From Promethearchaeota archaeon Loki_b31 (GTDB lineage: Archaea > Asgardarchaeota > Lokiarchaeia > Sigyniarchaeales > SOKP01): DNA of 64,000 nt. A program made the position numbers and the translations under genes. Positions 1-9,475 of the stretch are shown here, one piece after another. Where the stretch lies: assembly GCA_005222975.1 (NCBI GenBank), contig NJBI01000002.1, positions 62,001 to 126,000 on the forward strand, in the 5' to 3' direction. The stretch's first letter is position 1. The number at the start of each line of letters is the position of its first letter. Below the pieces are notes generated by a model, which had not been told where the DNA came from, did not search any database, and saw only the letters and a list, made by a program, of their open reading frames with translations.

Positions 1-555
1 CGAACAAGTCATTTCTGGGCGATTTATGGCGGTTTATATGAGAATGAAAAAGTTGTTCCTGATTTTATGGTTTTAGGGAAAGGTATGAGCTCTGGGATAT
101 ATCCAATCTCTACTTGTAGTTACAAACCATTTATAGAGAAGTCAGTTTTTAAGGAGGATCCGTTCATTCATATTTCTACAACTGGTGGCTCAGATTTAGG
201 TTGTACGATTGCGTGCGAGATGTTAGACATACAGTCCGATCCCGAATTTTTAAAACATGTAAAAGAAATGGGTAAGTTATTTGGTAAAGGTTTAGAAGAA
301 ATAGCGGACGATAATTCTGAACTAATAAAAGAAGTGAGGGGAAGAGGGCTTATATGGGGAATGGAGTTTAATAGCGAAACATTTGGGCAATTAGCTATGC
401 TCTCCATAATAAAAGAAGGCGTCTTACAAAATTACTGTGGTAATAGAAAAGATACTCTTATTATGATGCCACCATTAATCGTGAAAGAAGAAGAAATTGA
501 AGAGATTATAGAGAGAATAGGTAAAGGTGTCCATAATCTTAAAAAATTAAGTTAA
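1..555 (+). CDS. class III PLP aminotransferase, C-terminal part
   Basis: The reading frame is open from the first base of the window and ends with TAA at 553-555, so the N-terminus lies outside. What is visible matches the acetylornithine/4-aminobutyrate class of pyridoxal-phosphate aminotransferases. The segment VPDFMVLGKGMSSG carries the lysine that forms the Schiff base with the cofactor. It is followed by the usual small domain, with TTGGSDLGC (normally THGGNPLA/SC) and VRGRGLIWGMEF. The substrate cannot be decided from this half: ornithine, acetylornithine, GABA and lysine derivatives are all possible. It converges with the Hef gene, leaving only 18 bases between the two stop codons. 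Confidence 0.85.
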   Translation, partial: RTSHFWAIYGGLYENEKVVPDFMVLGKGMSSGIYPISTCSYKPFIEKSVFKEDPFIHISTTGGSDLGCTIACEMLDIQSDPEFLKHVKEMGKLFGKGLEEIADDNSELIKEVRGRGLIWGMEFNSETFGQLAMLSIIKEGVLQNYCGNRKDTLIMMPPLIVKEEEIEEIIERIGKGVHNLKKLS

Positions 556-573
556 TAATATTTTTTTCTCAAT

Positions 574-2922
574 TTAGGAGTCACTATGATATTTAAATCT
601 ACTTAATTTATAGATTTCTTGAGCGATTTTCTTTCCAATATTCTCAACTTTTAATAAATCACCAATTTCAGCGTTGAAAATATCTTGGAGGGATTTCAAT
701 TCTCGAAGAAGGTTTCTTGCTCTAAGCGAATTTACGCCAGGAACGCCTGCAACAATATATTCTAATAAACGAGAAATTTCGATGGGTTTCTTCTCAAACC
801 TTAGTTTTAATTCACCTTTAATACTAGATTGTTCTTTTTTCGCTAATTGAAAAAGGAAAGTAGCAGTTTCAGTGGAATCTTTTGTTTTGTATATAGAAAT
901 TCCTAAATTCAAAATAATGGAAGTTATTGCACCGTAGAGCGCGTTTTGATTAATATTTGAATTAATAAAAGGGTCTCCTTCTAAAATTAAGATGGGTCTA
1001 ATAAAGTTATTTTTTAAATCGTTCAATTCGTTAAATAATCTTCCATCTTTAATAGAATCATTAAAATCTTGGGCAGATTTTCGTTCAATCCCAACTCTTT
1101 CCGACACTATGTAATCAGCCACAGCTAGTTGTTTTAATTTTAAATCAACTCCCATTAAAGATAGTGTTCTAACAACCGCAGAGGCTGTTTCTCTATTGTC
1201 ACAAATAATTGTAAATTTTTCAGCACCTTCAATTTTTTGGATCAACTGAATTTCATTTTGATTTTTTAAATTAGCCTTATCTCTACCTTCTTTTTCTTTT
1301 TTAACGAAATTTAAGAGACTCGATTGCCCAACAACTTTAGAGTTGGAATCAGTTTCTTTTATTTTTTTTAAACTCTGTTTCATAGTACGCTCCTTAGCTC
1401 TTTCTGCCCAATAGTACCCTTCATCACGGGTACCCTCAGCCATTAAAATAATAACTTTTCCTTCTTTTTCTCTACCAGTCCTCCCGCGACGTTGAATTGA
1501 ACGTACAGCACTCGGAACGACATCATAAAAAATAACTAAATCACATTCTGCTATATCTAATCCTTCTTCGCCAACACTCGTCGCTATTAACGTATTGTAA
1601 ATTCCCTTTTTAAAGTCGTCAAGAAGTCTTATTTGTTCCTTTTGAGTTAAACCTTTGTCAGATGTTTTACTCTGTTGTCCAACGAATTTATGTGCCGTTA
1701 TGCTTGGATCTTTTTTAAGAAATTTAACTATATTGTTAACAGAATCCCGAAAATGACAAAATACCAAAATTCTTGAATTATTATCTCCAATTATCTGATT
1801 ATGTAGAATTTCCGCTAATTTTTCTAGTTTAGGATGTACAACTCCCTTTATTTTGTTAGATTCAATTAATTTAATAACGCGTTTAATGTCAGGATCTCTT
1901 AGGAGTTCTTTTAACGATTTATTTGCTGTATTTTGTTTTATCTTTTCTATGTTTTTTTTCATGTAATCATCTAAAGCGCTCAACCCCTGAGTTTCTATTA
2001 GTTCATCCATATGAGAAAGCCTTATAGCATTTGCAGTATATTTTTTAGCCGTAAATAATTGGAACTTCTCGTCATCAGCTCTAGATGTCGAAATCCTCCC
2101 ATTAATTACTTTATCTAAAGCTAATAAATTCTTTCTTGTAACTTTAGAGATATCTGATGTATTCAATAATTCTTTTTGCTTTAACCATTTATAAATTGTT
2201 CTTAATTTTTCTGTAATAACTTTTTTAATTTCTAAAAACTCGCTTGGAAGCTTAACCTTAATCCACTCGTTATCGACTTTGTAAATATAAGGTTTAACGT
2301 CTGAATCAAGATCTGTTCTAATTTCAAGGTGATCGATAAATAAATTTTTTTTTATTTCATTAATCTTCCCTTCCGTTGATCCTGGACTTGCCGTAAGCCC
2401 TAATATTTGAGGATTTTTCGAGGATTCCATGTACTTTTTAGCAATAAAACAATATGCGTAATTCCCAACAGCACGATGACATTCATCAAAAATAATTAAA
2501 CTAACACTATTTAGTGAATAAAGATTTGAAATTACATCATTTTGGAGCACTTGTGGCGTCATAAAAGCGACCTTTAAACCATCCCATAATTCTTTCCTTT
2601 TTTCTGGTGAAGTCGTTCCTGTAATTGCTTTCAAGCTTTGAGAAGGAATAACAGTTAATCCTAAGAACGATTTATAATGTTGATTAACTAATGGTTTGGT
2701 TGGAGCTAAAAATATTACTTTTGAATTGGGTTTTTCTGTTAATCTCTGTACCGCTAACATTAAGCCTATAATAGTTTTTCCTAGCCCCGTAGGAATAACC
2801 ACTAAACAATTGGTGTTTAGGCAATTAATAAATATACTTTCTTGATAAGCTCTCCTTAAGACTGTATTTTCTTTAATTAAAGGGTGAGATATATACTGTT
2901 CTTTTTTCGATATAGAGATCAC
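574..2922 (-). CDS. Hef-like helicase-nuclease (FANCM/XPF family)
   Basis: The 782-residue product has the archaeal Hef architecture: an SF2 helicase followed by an XPF-type nuclease. The helicase shows a P-loop (IPTGLGKT, about residue 44), a DECH box (about 147), a TASPGS motif and motif VI QRRGRTGR (about 482). The nuclease domain (about 590-700) has CDNRETAS and the catalytic IERKSAQD, so the ERKxxxD signature is intact. The C-terminus (about 715-775) contains tandem helix-hairpin-helix sequence (VAGVPGVNSLRARNLLREL, VENIGKKIAQEI). The family processes stalled forks and branched DNA in euryarchaea and Asgards, usually as a dimer with PCNA. Both activities should be retained here. The start at 2922 gives the expected N-terminus. 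Confidence 0.93.
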   Translation of the reverse strand: MISISKKEQYISHPLIKENTVLRRAYQESIFINCLNTNCLVVIPTGLGKTIIGLMLAVQRLTEKPNSKVIFLAPTKPLVNQHYKSFLGLTVIPSQSLKAITGTTSPEKRKELWDGLKVAFMTPQVLQNDVISNLYSLNSVSLIIFDECHRAVGNYAYCFIAKKYMESSKNPQILGLTASPGSTEGKINEIKKNLFIDHLEIRTDLDSDVKPYIYKVDNEWIKVKLPSEFLEIKKVITEKLRTIYKWLKQKELLNTSDISKVTRKNLLALDKVINGRISTSRADDEKFQLFTAKKYTANAIRLSHMDELIETQGLSALDDYMKKNIEKIKQNTANKSLKELLRDPDIKRVIKLIESNKIKGVVHPKLEKLAEILHNQIIGDNNSRILVFCHFRDSVNNIVKFLKKDPSITAHKFVGQQSKTSDKGLTQKEQIRLLDDFKKGIYNTLIATSVGEEGLDIAECDLVIFYDVVPSAVRSIQRRGRTGREKEGKVIILMAEGTRDEGYYWAERAKERTMKQSLKKIKETDSNSKVVGQSSLLNFVKKEKEGRDKANLKNQNEIQLIQKIEGAEKFTIICDNRETASAVVRTLSLMGVDLKLKQLAVADYIVSERVGIERKSAQDFNDSIKDGRLFNELNDLKNNFIRPILILEGDPFINSNINQNALYGAITSIILNLGISIYKTKDSTETATFLFQLAKKEQSSIKGELKLRFEKKPIEISRLLEYIVAGVPGVNSLRARNLLRELKSLQDIFNAEIGDLLKVENIGKKIAQEIYKLSRFKYHSDS

Positions 2923-3077
2923 CAGAAAATATCGTTCTAAAAGGCTTTTTAAAGTTATGTTTTTAATATATGTTTTAAAGTTATAGAGTCTATAGAATCT
3001 CTTAAATTATATTAATACCTTTTTAATAATTAGATATTAAATTTATTTTAAAAAATTTAAATTTCTCAATAAAATTT

Positions 3078-3214
3078 GCGCGAGTGGTTTAGCCGTATAA
3101 CGACACGCTCACACCGTGTAAATCTTCGCTGATTTACAGCGTAAATCTCGACGGTCGGGGGTTCAAAAATTTGGAAATCTCTTTCAAATTGAATAATTCC
3201 CCCCTTGCGCACCA
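3078..3214 (+). tRNA. tRNA-Val (CAC) with two non-canonical insertions
   Basis: The acceptor strands GCGCGAG (3078-3084) and CTTGCGC (3204-3210) pair over 7 bp, followed by a discriminator A and an encoded CCA. The D arm is GTTT/TAAC with a short 7-base loop holding a single G. The anticodon stem ACACG/CGTGT (3103-3107 with 3115-3119) encloses loop CTCACAC, giving anticodon CAC for valine. The T stem is GGGGG (3157-3161) with CCCCC (3199-3203). Two parts are too long. The variable region 3120-3156 is 37 bases instead of about 5 and contains a perfect hairpin GTAAATC/GATTTAC. The T loop 3162-3198 is 37 bases instead of 7 and contains AATTTG/CAAATT. Removing about 32 and 30 bases leaves a normal 75-nt tRNA, so I infer two introns. 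The exact splice points and bulge-helix-bulge motifs are not resolved. Confidence 0.85.
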
Positions 3215-3323
3215 TACTTAAGCGAGGGAAAAATTTAAACTTACTTAATTTACGATAAAAACCAAAAAAGTTTTATTTTATATTACATTTCAAAATTTAA
3301 TTACTATTTCTTTGGTTTATGTT

Positions 3324-3626
3324 ATGTCTTCTTTTTTAGAGTCTCGTGAATTGAGAAAGTTGTATAAAGAAGTTCGAAAAGATATTAAGGTCGGTTTTAT
3401 TTTTCTTTCCAGATATGAAAAAGCGCGCATCATTGGTGCAAGAGCACTGCAAATTTCATACGGGGCTCCTATATTAATAGATAAGCCTAAGAATTTAATA
3501 GACCCAATTAAGATAGCATTACTTGAATTAAAATCTAAAATTTTACCCTTAACAATTCGAAGGGAATATCCTTCAGGAGTATATCAAGATATTCCTATTA
3601 ATAAATTAATTCTTAAAAAAGATTAA
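3324..3626 (+). CDS. rpoK: RNA polymerase subunit Rpo6 (RpoK/RPB6)
   Basis: This is the small omega/RPB6-type subunit that helps assemble and stabilise archaeal RNA polymerase. The diagnostic core is [20 protein letters not shown] (residues about 31-50), followed by [19 protein letters not shown], the family's conserved C-terminal block. The product is 100 residues from the ATG at 3324. A TTG at 3312 would add four residues (MVYV), and I prefer the ATG because the extension is not conserved in the family. The gene follows the tRNA by 110 bases. RpoK genes are often beside other translation or transcription genes, but here the downstream gene is convergent. Confidence 0.93.
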   Translation: MSSFLESRELRKLYKEVRKDIKVGFIFLSRYEKARIIGARALQISYGAPILIDKPKNLIDPIKIALLELKSKILPLTIRREYPSGVYQDIPINKLILKKD

Positions 3627-3683
3627 TGCATTTTAGATATTCATATGTAAAAAATGTTTTAGTCGCTCCATTATCCTTTAATT

Positions 3684-4145
3684 TTATTGAATTCTGTATT
3701 TCCCTCTTTCTGTAAGAATATATACAATATTTCCTTCGACTTGCTCTGTTTCTAAATAACCCTTAGAAATTAAAACTTCTAGAATTTTTTCTAAATCTGC
3801 TTTTTTAAATGGTTCAATACCCAACTGTATTTTACTTTGATTAACAACAATCGCGATGCGTGTAAGAAACATTCTTTTACTTATAAACGATTCAAGAACT
3901 GTAAGCTCATCGTTAGAAAGGCGTTCAAATTGATCGTGTTCTAAAATTTGGTCTTTAAGAGTTTTGGCAAGCTCTATTGTATCTTGACTTACTTCTTGTT
4001 TCTTTACTTCAACATGTTTTAATTGCACCAAATCTTTTGCAACTGGTGATTTTTTATTTTGAGCCATTTGCTCTAAGTAATTACGAATTTTTTCTTTATC
4101 CCCTACTTCTCTTTTCGAATTCTTATCTTCATTTTTATTCTCCAT
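3684..4145 (-). CDS. hypothetical protein with C-terminal winged-helix-like domain
   Basis: I do not recognise a named family. The 153-residue product has a charged, low-complexity N-terminus (about 1-50, many K, E and D), then a predicted helical segment (about 55-100). The last 55 residues resemble a winged helix-turn-helix: ADLEKILEVLISKGYLE, a short polar turn, then IVYILTERGKYRI as the beta wing. That suggests DNA or protein binding. It is divergent from the acetyltransferase gene, with 45 bases between starts, so the two may share a promoter region. Confidence 0.65.
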   Translation of the reverse strand: MENKNEDKNSKREVGDKEKIRNYLEQMAQNKKSPVAKDLVQLKHVEVKKQEVSQDTIELAKTLKDQILEHDQFERLSNDELTVLESFISKRMFLTRIAIVVNQSKIQLGIEPFKKADLEKILEVLISKGYLETEQVEGNIVYILTERGKYRIQ

Positions 4146-4190
4146 AATAATACGATAAGGAATTTAATTATAAAAACTTATATTCAATTA

Positions 4191-4757
4191 ATGAAAAAAG
4201 TTTTAAAGTTAAAAACTGGAGAAACTATTACCATTAGACACGTCAAAGAATCAGATATTGACGGAATTTGGAATAATTTCAATAGTGTTGTTGATGAAGG
4301 GTTATATCTTCCAGTTTTTTTCCCGGTAAGATCTGAATTCGAAAAAAAATCGTGGTATAATAATATTAAAAAAGAAAGAGAAATATGTATTGTAGCTACT
4401 CACCCAAAATTAAAAAAGCCATACAATATCCTTGGTCAATGTGAAATCTCAAATCTTGAATGGGATGCTGCCACTCACGTAGGTAAATTAGGTATAATTG
4501 TACAAACAAAATTTAGAGATTTAGGTATTGGATTTAATTTAATTGACGAAGCGATTCGAGAATCTAAAAATCTAAATAATAAAGAAAAAATTATCTTAAG
4601 TTGTTTTTCTAATAACAAAAGAGCTCTATACCTTTATAAAAAAATGGGTTTTCAAATATTAGGTATAAGAAAGAAACAATTTTATATGGATTCTAAGTAT
4701 TACGACGAAATTCTATTGGATTTGTGGATAGATGATTATTTAGCCAACAACCCTTAA
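4191..4757 (+). CDS. GNAT-family N-acetyltransferase
   Basis: This 188-residue protein has the GCN5-related acetyltransferase fold. It starts with the beta1-alpha1 segment (GETITIRHVKESDIDGIW). Motif A is at about 100-125, where the acetyl-CoA pyrophosphate-binding loop reads TKFRDLGIGFNLIDEAI (canonical R/QxxGxG/A: RDLGIG). The end is the family's ALYLYKKMGFQILGIRKK (motif B, about 142-160). The length and the C-terminal YYDEILLDLW resemble RimJ/RimL or polyamine-type acetyltransferases. The substrate cannot be inferred. It is divergent from the winged-helix protein upstream. Confidence 0.88.
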   Translation: MKKVLKLKTGETITIRHVKESDIDGIWNNFNSVVDEGLYLPVFFPVRSEFEKKSWYNNIKKEREICIVATHPKLKKPYNILGQCEISNLEWDAATHVGKLGIIVQTKFRDLGIGFNLIDEAIRESKNLNNKEKIILSCFSNNKRALYLYKKMGFQILGIRKKQFYMDSKYYDEILLDLWIDDYLANNP

Positions 4758-4784
4758 ATTCTTTAGAATTCGAAAGGGATTTCT

Positions 4785-6224
4785 TTACGGAAATCGAGTT
4801 CTCTTTTGATAGATTTCCCAACTCTCGGGAGTTAACGGATTTTCGTTTAGAAAAATAAAGTTCAAATTTTTTAAATTAGCAACATAACTCATATTAAATT
4901 CTTTGATGTGATTATTTTCTAAAAAAAGTATAATTAGACCTTTTAGATTACTAATTCCTTCCAATCCTTTAATACGATTTTTATCAATAAACAACTCTTG
5001 GAGATTTGTAAGATTGTCTAATCCACCAAGCGATAGAATTTTATTGTTAGAAATCTCTAATTTATTTAAATCTACTAGATTTTCTAAACCCTCAATTCGC
5101 TCAATATAATTATTGGATAAATTTAAAACTTTTAAGCTTAGCAAGTGCTTTAACCCCTGAATATGAGTGATCTTATTATTGTTTATATGTAAAGTAACTA
5201 AATTCTCGAGTTTTTCTAAACCAGAAATTGTTTCTATTTGATTAAAAGACAAAAAAAGGTTTCTTAAATTACCTAAATTATCGAGATTTTTTAGTTTTAA
5301 AATAGCGTTATAGCTAAGATTTAACAGTGCTAAATCGCATAAATTATCTAAATTTTCAATTTCTGTAATTAAGTTCCGATCCAACGATAATTTTTTTAAA
5401 TTACCTAAATCCAGATTTTCAATCTTCTTTATTTTATTTGAAGATAAAGAGATTTCCTGGAGATTATTCAGACCGTTTAAATTTTCAATCTTTTTAATTT
5501 GATTCTGTGATAAATTTAAAGTTTTTAATTGTGTTAAATGGCTAAGGCCATGAATGTTATGAATGTTATTTCTTTGGAGTTGTAAATGCTCTAATTTAAC
5601 AAGCTTATTAAAAGCCTGAATTTCAGAAATATCATTCAACTTACCACCCTCACAATTTAACAAGATAATTAATCCCTCCCTTAACGTTACATTGTATCCA
5701 CAAGAATTTACATAATAGTCGTAAAGAATTAAATTAAAGCAAACTTCTAAAATTGCACGCGGAATGGGTGTATCGTAATTAGAATTAAATATTTCTTCGG
5801 CAAACTCATAATTTTTTTTCTTAAAATTTAATTTAATAGCTTTCTTCAAATAATCTTTAATGATTTTACGAGCTTTTTTTGTGTCAATCAAGTTTAATAT
5901 TTCTACAGCAAAGAATTTTTGATCCATATTATTTACATCATTTAGCGTAAACTCTAAAAGAGATACGAACTTTTTATGATAAAAATAGTTGTTTCGTAAG
6001 ATGTTCCCTGAAAAACCTCTGATTTCAAAGCTCTCATCTGAAAGAAATAATTGTTCAAAAAATTTAAACTCCTTTCCCTCATCCAATGAAGAATAGAGGT
6101 TTAACGCGGTTTCCCTTATACTGATCTTATCTGAATTTACAATCCACTCTTTTAATATATCTCTTGCTGTTTTTTTACCAATTTGTTCCAAATTTTTTTT
6201 AATGTAATCAGGATTTAAATCCAT
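4785..6224 (-). CDS. SDS22-like leucine-rich-repeat protein
   Basis: The 479-residue product has two parts. Residues 1-200 are helical and HEAT-like, with pairs such as TALNLYSSLDEG and FEIRGFSGNILRNN. Residues about 205-470 form about twelve consecutive 22-residue leucine-rich repeats of the SDS22 type, consensus LxxLxxLxLxxNxIxxIxG. No signal peptide or membrane segment is seen, so it is probably cytosolic and used for protein binding. SDS22 in eukaryotes regulates PP1, and a PPP phosphatase is encoded at 52439-53335, but any link is speculative. It is divergent from the actin gene across the 453-base spacer. Confidence 0.88.
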   Translation of the reverse strand: MDLNPDYIKKNLEQIGKKTARDILKEWIVNSDKISIRETALNLYSSLDEGKEFKFFEQLFLSDESFEIRGFSGNILRNNYFYHKKFVSLLEFTLNDVNNMDQKFFAVEILNLIDTKKARKIIKDYLKKAIKLNFKKKNYEFAEEIFNSNYDTPIPRAILEVCFNLILYDYYVNSCGYNVTLREGLIILLNCEGGKLNDISEIQAFNKLVKLEHLQLQRNNIHNIHGLSHLTQLKTLNLSQNQIKKIENLNGLNNLQEISLSSNKIKKIENLDLGNLKKLSLDRNLITEIENLDNLCDLALLNLSYNAILKLKNLDNLGNLRNLFLSFNQIETISGLEKLENLVTLHINNNKITHIQGLKHLLSLKVLNLSNNYIERIEGLENLVDLNKLEISNNKILSLGGLDNLTNLQELFIDKNRIKGLEGISNLKGLIILFLENNHIKEFNMSYVANLKNLNFIFLNENPLTPESWEIYQKRTRFP

Positions 6225-6677
6225 CTTTAAACGATTAAAATATATGTTTGAAATCTTCTATTAAAGAATCGTATTGCTTATTTAAAATATATTCTTCAAT
6301 TTCAGATATATACAAATTTTTCTTTTTTAATTACTTAAATTCATTTGTATACACAAATAGATTTTATTGGGATTTCAAAAGTTATGATTTGTTATACCAA
6401 ATAAAAAAAAGAAAAAATTAAATTAAAAAATTATTTTGTGATTTTTCCATATTAATAGGAATATAACCTTATTTTTTTTAAAGAAATACCCCCCAAATAT
6501 CTCAATTTTTTTGTAATAAAAAATATTTATATATATCTAATTTATTATTATGATAATTTGAATTTGTTATAATTTGTCGATATTATTATACTCTAAAAAA
6601 TAATATTGATAAATGTATAAAAAATTTTGAATAAAATTAACAAGCCAAAATAAATAAAAATTAAAAAGCTGAATATT
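6225..6677. promoter_or_regulatory. AT-rich divergent intergenic region upstream of actin
   Basis: This 453-base spacer separates the divergent LRR and actin genes and holds no coding-like frame. Two TATA-like candidates point toward actin: TTTATATATATC at about 6526-6537 and TATAAAAAA at 6616-6624. The second lies 54-62 bases before the actin ATG and would leave a 5' leader of roughly 30-35 bases. I see no Shine-Dalgarno before the actin start (AAAAAGCTGAATATT), so initiation may not depend on it. The assignments come from pattern alone. Confidence 0.45.
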
Positions 6678-7823
6678 ATGGCAGAAGAAGAAAGTTTTTT
6701 AAACGCGAAAGCCTTAGTCGTTGATAACGGTACCGGGATTTCAAAAAATGGTTTCGCTGGTGAAGACCAACCTCGTTCTGTATTTCCAACTCTTATTGGC
6801 TATCCTAAGTATGAATCGATAATGACTGATGTCGAACATTACACTCGAGAATATTACATTGGAGAGGAAGCTATGCAACTTAAAGGTGTTTTAAAGTTGA
6901 TGTTTCCTGTAGAACACGGTATTATCGAAGATTGGACTGCTATGGAAAAGATTTGGCATTACACGTTTTACACCGACTTACGAATCGATCCTAGCGAACA
7001 TCCAGTTCTTTTAACTGAAGCTCCATTAAACCCAAGACCAAATAGAGAAAAAATGGCTGAAATAATGTTTGAAACATTCAACGTTCCAGCCCTTTACGTT
7101 GCGATGCAAGCGGTTCTATCTCTTTACGCCTCTGGTCGTACTACGGGATGCGTAATAGATATTGGAGACGGAGTCTCTCACGTCGTACCTATTTTCGAAG
7201 GTTTCGCTTTAAGTCATGCTATCCAAAGAATCGATCTTGCTGGCCGTGATATCACAACATACCTACAAAGATTACTCCGTCAAAAAGGGTATTCCTTTAC
7301 AACTTCTGCAGAGAAAGAAATCGTCAGAGATATCAAAGAAAAACTCTGCTATGTAGCAATCGATCCAGAGAAAGAAATGATGCTTTCAAAGAAAGTTGCT
7401 GGAATGGAAAAAAGCTACATGCTTCCTGACGGAGAAACTATAAATGTAGGTGTCGAAAGATTTTTAGCACCTGAATGCTTCTTCAATCCATCAGTAATCG
7501 GGAAAGAATTAGAACCTCTCGATGATGTTATTGTCGGTGCTATTTCAGAATGTGATGTCGACCTTCGTAGAGACCTTTATGGTAATATTGTGCTTTCTGG
7601 TGGCTCAACAATGTTCCCTGGAATCAAAGAAAGATTAACCAAGGAAATTAAGGAACAGATTCCAGAGTCCGTTGATGTTAAAATCATTGCCCCTCCAGAG
7701 CGTATGTATTCCGTATGGATTGGTGGTTCAATTTTGAGCTCTCTAAAAACGTTTCACCGAATGTGGGTTACGCGTAGAGAATACAAAGAGATGGGCCCCC
7801 AAGTAATTCACCGCTGCTTTTAA
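6678..7823 (+). CDS. Asgard actin (lokiactin)
   Basis: The 381-residue product is close to the full length of eukaryotic actin (375) and alignable end to end. The nucleotide-binding loops are all present: phosphate 1 [17 protein letters not shown] (about 14-31), phosphate 2 [13 protein letters not shown] (about 157-169) and the adenosine motif [13 protein letters not shown] (about 306-318). The C-terminus keeps [16 protein letters not shown], and the last residues HRCF recall the eukaryotic HRKCF end. Asgard actins of this type form filaments and bind profilin. The gene is monocistronic, with an AT-rich promoter region and a downstream hairpin. Its codon use looks slightly richer in C-ending codons than its neighbours, consistent with high expression. 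Confidence 0.97.
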   Translation: MAEEESFLNAKALVVDNGTGISKNGFAGEDQPRSVFPTLIGYPKYESIMTDVEHYTREYYIGEEAMQLKGVLKLMFPVEHGIIEDWTAMEKIWHYTFYTDLRIDPSEHPVLLTEAPLNPRPNREKMAEIMFETFNVPALYVAMQAVLSLYASGRTTGCVIDIGDGVSHVVPIFEGFALSHAIQRIDLAGRDITTYLQRLLRQKGYSFTTSAEKEIVRDIKEKLCYVAIDPEKEMMLSKKVAGMEKSYMLPDGETINVGVERFLAPECFFNPSVIGKELEPLDDVIVGAISECDVDLRRDLYGNIVLSGGSTMFPGIKERLTKEIKEQIPESVDVKIIAPPERMYSVWIGGSILSSLKTFHRMWVTRREYKEMGPQVIHRCF

Positions 7824-7870
7824 GCCCTTTCGGGCAACCTCCTAATTTTTTTGAATTTTTTATTTTTCTT
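7824..7870 (+). terminator. hairpin plus T-tract after actin
   Basis: GCCC-TTTC-GGGC (7824-7835) begins right after the actin TAA and forms a 4-bp GC stem with a UUUC loop. A run of T-rich sequence follows from about 7845. Archaeal termination mainly needs the T-tract, and the hairpin may stabilise the 3' end. It is the clearest terminator-like signal in the window. Confidence 0.5.
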
Positions 7871-7996
7871 TTTTATTATTTTTTTAATTCCTTAAATTAA
7901 ATACGAAAAAAAAAGGTAAATGCAATTTTACAGTTTCTCGTAGTTTAATATATTTGAGATTTAATCAGATTTATGGTGATCTTTCTAAATTACGAA

Positions 7997-8431
7997 TTAA
8001 ATTTTTTCGATATTTGCTCCATAACTCTTACAGTAATTGTTACTTAAAAGATTCTCTTTACTACAATTCTTGTCAAATTTCAGTTCTATATTTTGGTTGG
8101 ATAATCCAGACATATTCTTTATTTCATTTAATTTTTTCAAAAAATTCGGATCTTGTTCACGAATTAGTTTCATAGGTTTAGCTCCGATGTATTGAGCCCA
8201 TTTTTTCGTAATCATTTGTGGCGTTAGCCATTGCATCCCATAACCGAATGATAAACTTACATTCATGGTAATATAGGTGGTTGATTCGTTGGGATCGAAA
8301 CCTATAGTCATAAAGTAGGTTTCACCATAGGATCCCATAGAGATATCCTTTTTCACATTTATTGTATAGAATAGATTAAATTGAATAAATTCTTCACCTA
8401 CATCCCAGCAATCTGCTAATGATTTATAGAG
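7997..8431 (-). pseudogene. hypothetical protein lacking a normal start (possible remnant)
   Basis: From a GTG at 8354-8356 the frame gives a 119-residue protein (SYGETYFMTIGFDPNEST; SFGYGMQWLTPQMITKKWAQ). I do not recognise its family. Protein-like sequence continues in frame upstream for 25 more codons (LADCWDVGEEFIQFNLFYT) until a TAA at 8432-8434, with no ATG, GTG or TTG in that stretch. Either GTG 8356 is the true start and the upstream similarity to protein is accidental, or the 5' end of a longer gene has been lost. I favour the second. The opposite-strand frame here shows no protein-like character. Confidence 0.5.
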
Positions 8432-8473
8432 TTAGGAAAAAAAGATTACTTCTAATTCTTTGATTTATTGCAT

Positions 8474-9475
8474 TTAACTTTCGATACTTTGTCTCGATTT
8501 TGATTTAATTATCGAAATCTTATTCGTCATCAGAAGCATACCTAATACAGCATTAAGTATCAGAAATCCTAAAGAAATAAACAAGAATAGAAAAAACATA
8601 CTTGATAGGAAGAGAAACAAGAATATAGTATAAAAAGGGAACAATAAAACACTAACAATTAGCATTTCAAAGATAAAAGTTTTATTAAATTCTTTTTTGT
8701 TTTCCTTTTTTTGGTCTTTTTCTTTTTTACTTTTGATCTCGTTCTTTTCCTCATCCGAAAGAAAAAAATAATTTCTTTCCCTCAAATGTTTATCTCCATT
8801 AAAATAGAATAATAAATTTAAACCAAAAAGAATACATATTTCCACCGTCAAAACCCAAAGATGATTTTTTTCTGTAAAATCCTTTAAGAATTCGAGACCT
8901 CCGAAGTTTCCATTTACCTTAACTGCTATAAATAAAAGATCTCCTAAGTAAAGAACTCCCCAAAAAATTACTACTAAAATCATTAAGCAAATGGCAACAC
9001 CTGGGCCTTTTAAAGGAAATCTTTTAAATTTGTGTGAATATTCTTTAATTTGAAGGAATCCTGCTAACCAATACATAGATGTCCATATGGCGATAAAAGA
9101 TAGAATTATAATTATGGTTATTAATACTGCCTCAAGGAAGGTCGGTTGATAATAAGAAATAACTCTCACATTCAATTCATGTTCATATGCAAAATTTAAT
9201 AATCCTAAAAATGGGGAAAGTATAAGAATTATAAAATTAACAATAAAAACTCTTATTGTTTCAAAGAACGATTGCTTCATTTTTATATTTATCAACAAGG
9301 CTCTTTTTTCATGATCTTTCCAATACAGGGCAGTTTCAGGTTTATCGGATACTATATTGATAAGTAAAAATGAGGTTCCAAGAAAAGTTAACATCTTAAC
9401 ATAGGTCATAATGGAAAAAAAGAGATTTGAATATGCCCAATAAGAAACTACTACAGTTAGAATAAATGTTATCAC
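8474..9475 (-). CDS. multi-pass membrane protein of unknown function
   Basis: The 333-residue product has about seven hydrophobic segments (roughly residues 3-22, 25-42, 75-95, 115-140, 165-190, 215-235 and 275-325 as a long pair). A very basic and acidic cytoplasmic loop lies at about 240-265 (KNEIKSKKEKDQKKENKKE). No family is recognised. The first canonical start is GTG at 9475, which would begin directly inside a hydrophobic segment. The frame is open and hydrophilic for about 58 codons upstream (KKTQDYYIEIKNN, then NKKGIVLKFGYAIV), with ATA/ATT but no ATG/GTG/TTG. The real N-terminus may therefore lie near 9590. Confidence 0.7.
   Translation of the reverse strand: MITFILTVVVSYWAYSNLFFSIMTYVKMLTFLGTSFLLINIVSDKPETALYWKDHEKRALLINIKMKQSFFETIRVFIVNFIILILSPFLGLLNFAYEHELNVRVISYYQPTFLEAVLITIIIILSFIAIWTSMYWLAGFLQIKEYSHKFKRFPLKGPGVAICLMILVVIFWGVLYLGDLLFIAVKVNGNFGGLEFLKDFTEKNHLWVLTVEICILFGLNLLFYFNGDKHLRERNYFFLSDEEKNEIKSKKEKDQKKENKKEFNKTFIFEMLIVSVLLFPFYTIFLFLFLSSMFFLFLFISLGFLILNAVLGMLLMTNKISIIKSKSRQSIES

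Noticed and set aside
7954-8175. Plus-strand frame overlapping the minus-strand hypothetical gene
   Set aside because: Its translation is rich in Y, S and L with no domain-like pattern. The minus frame reads as protein beyond its own start, so this is the complementary shadow.
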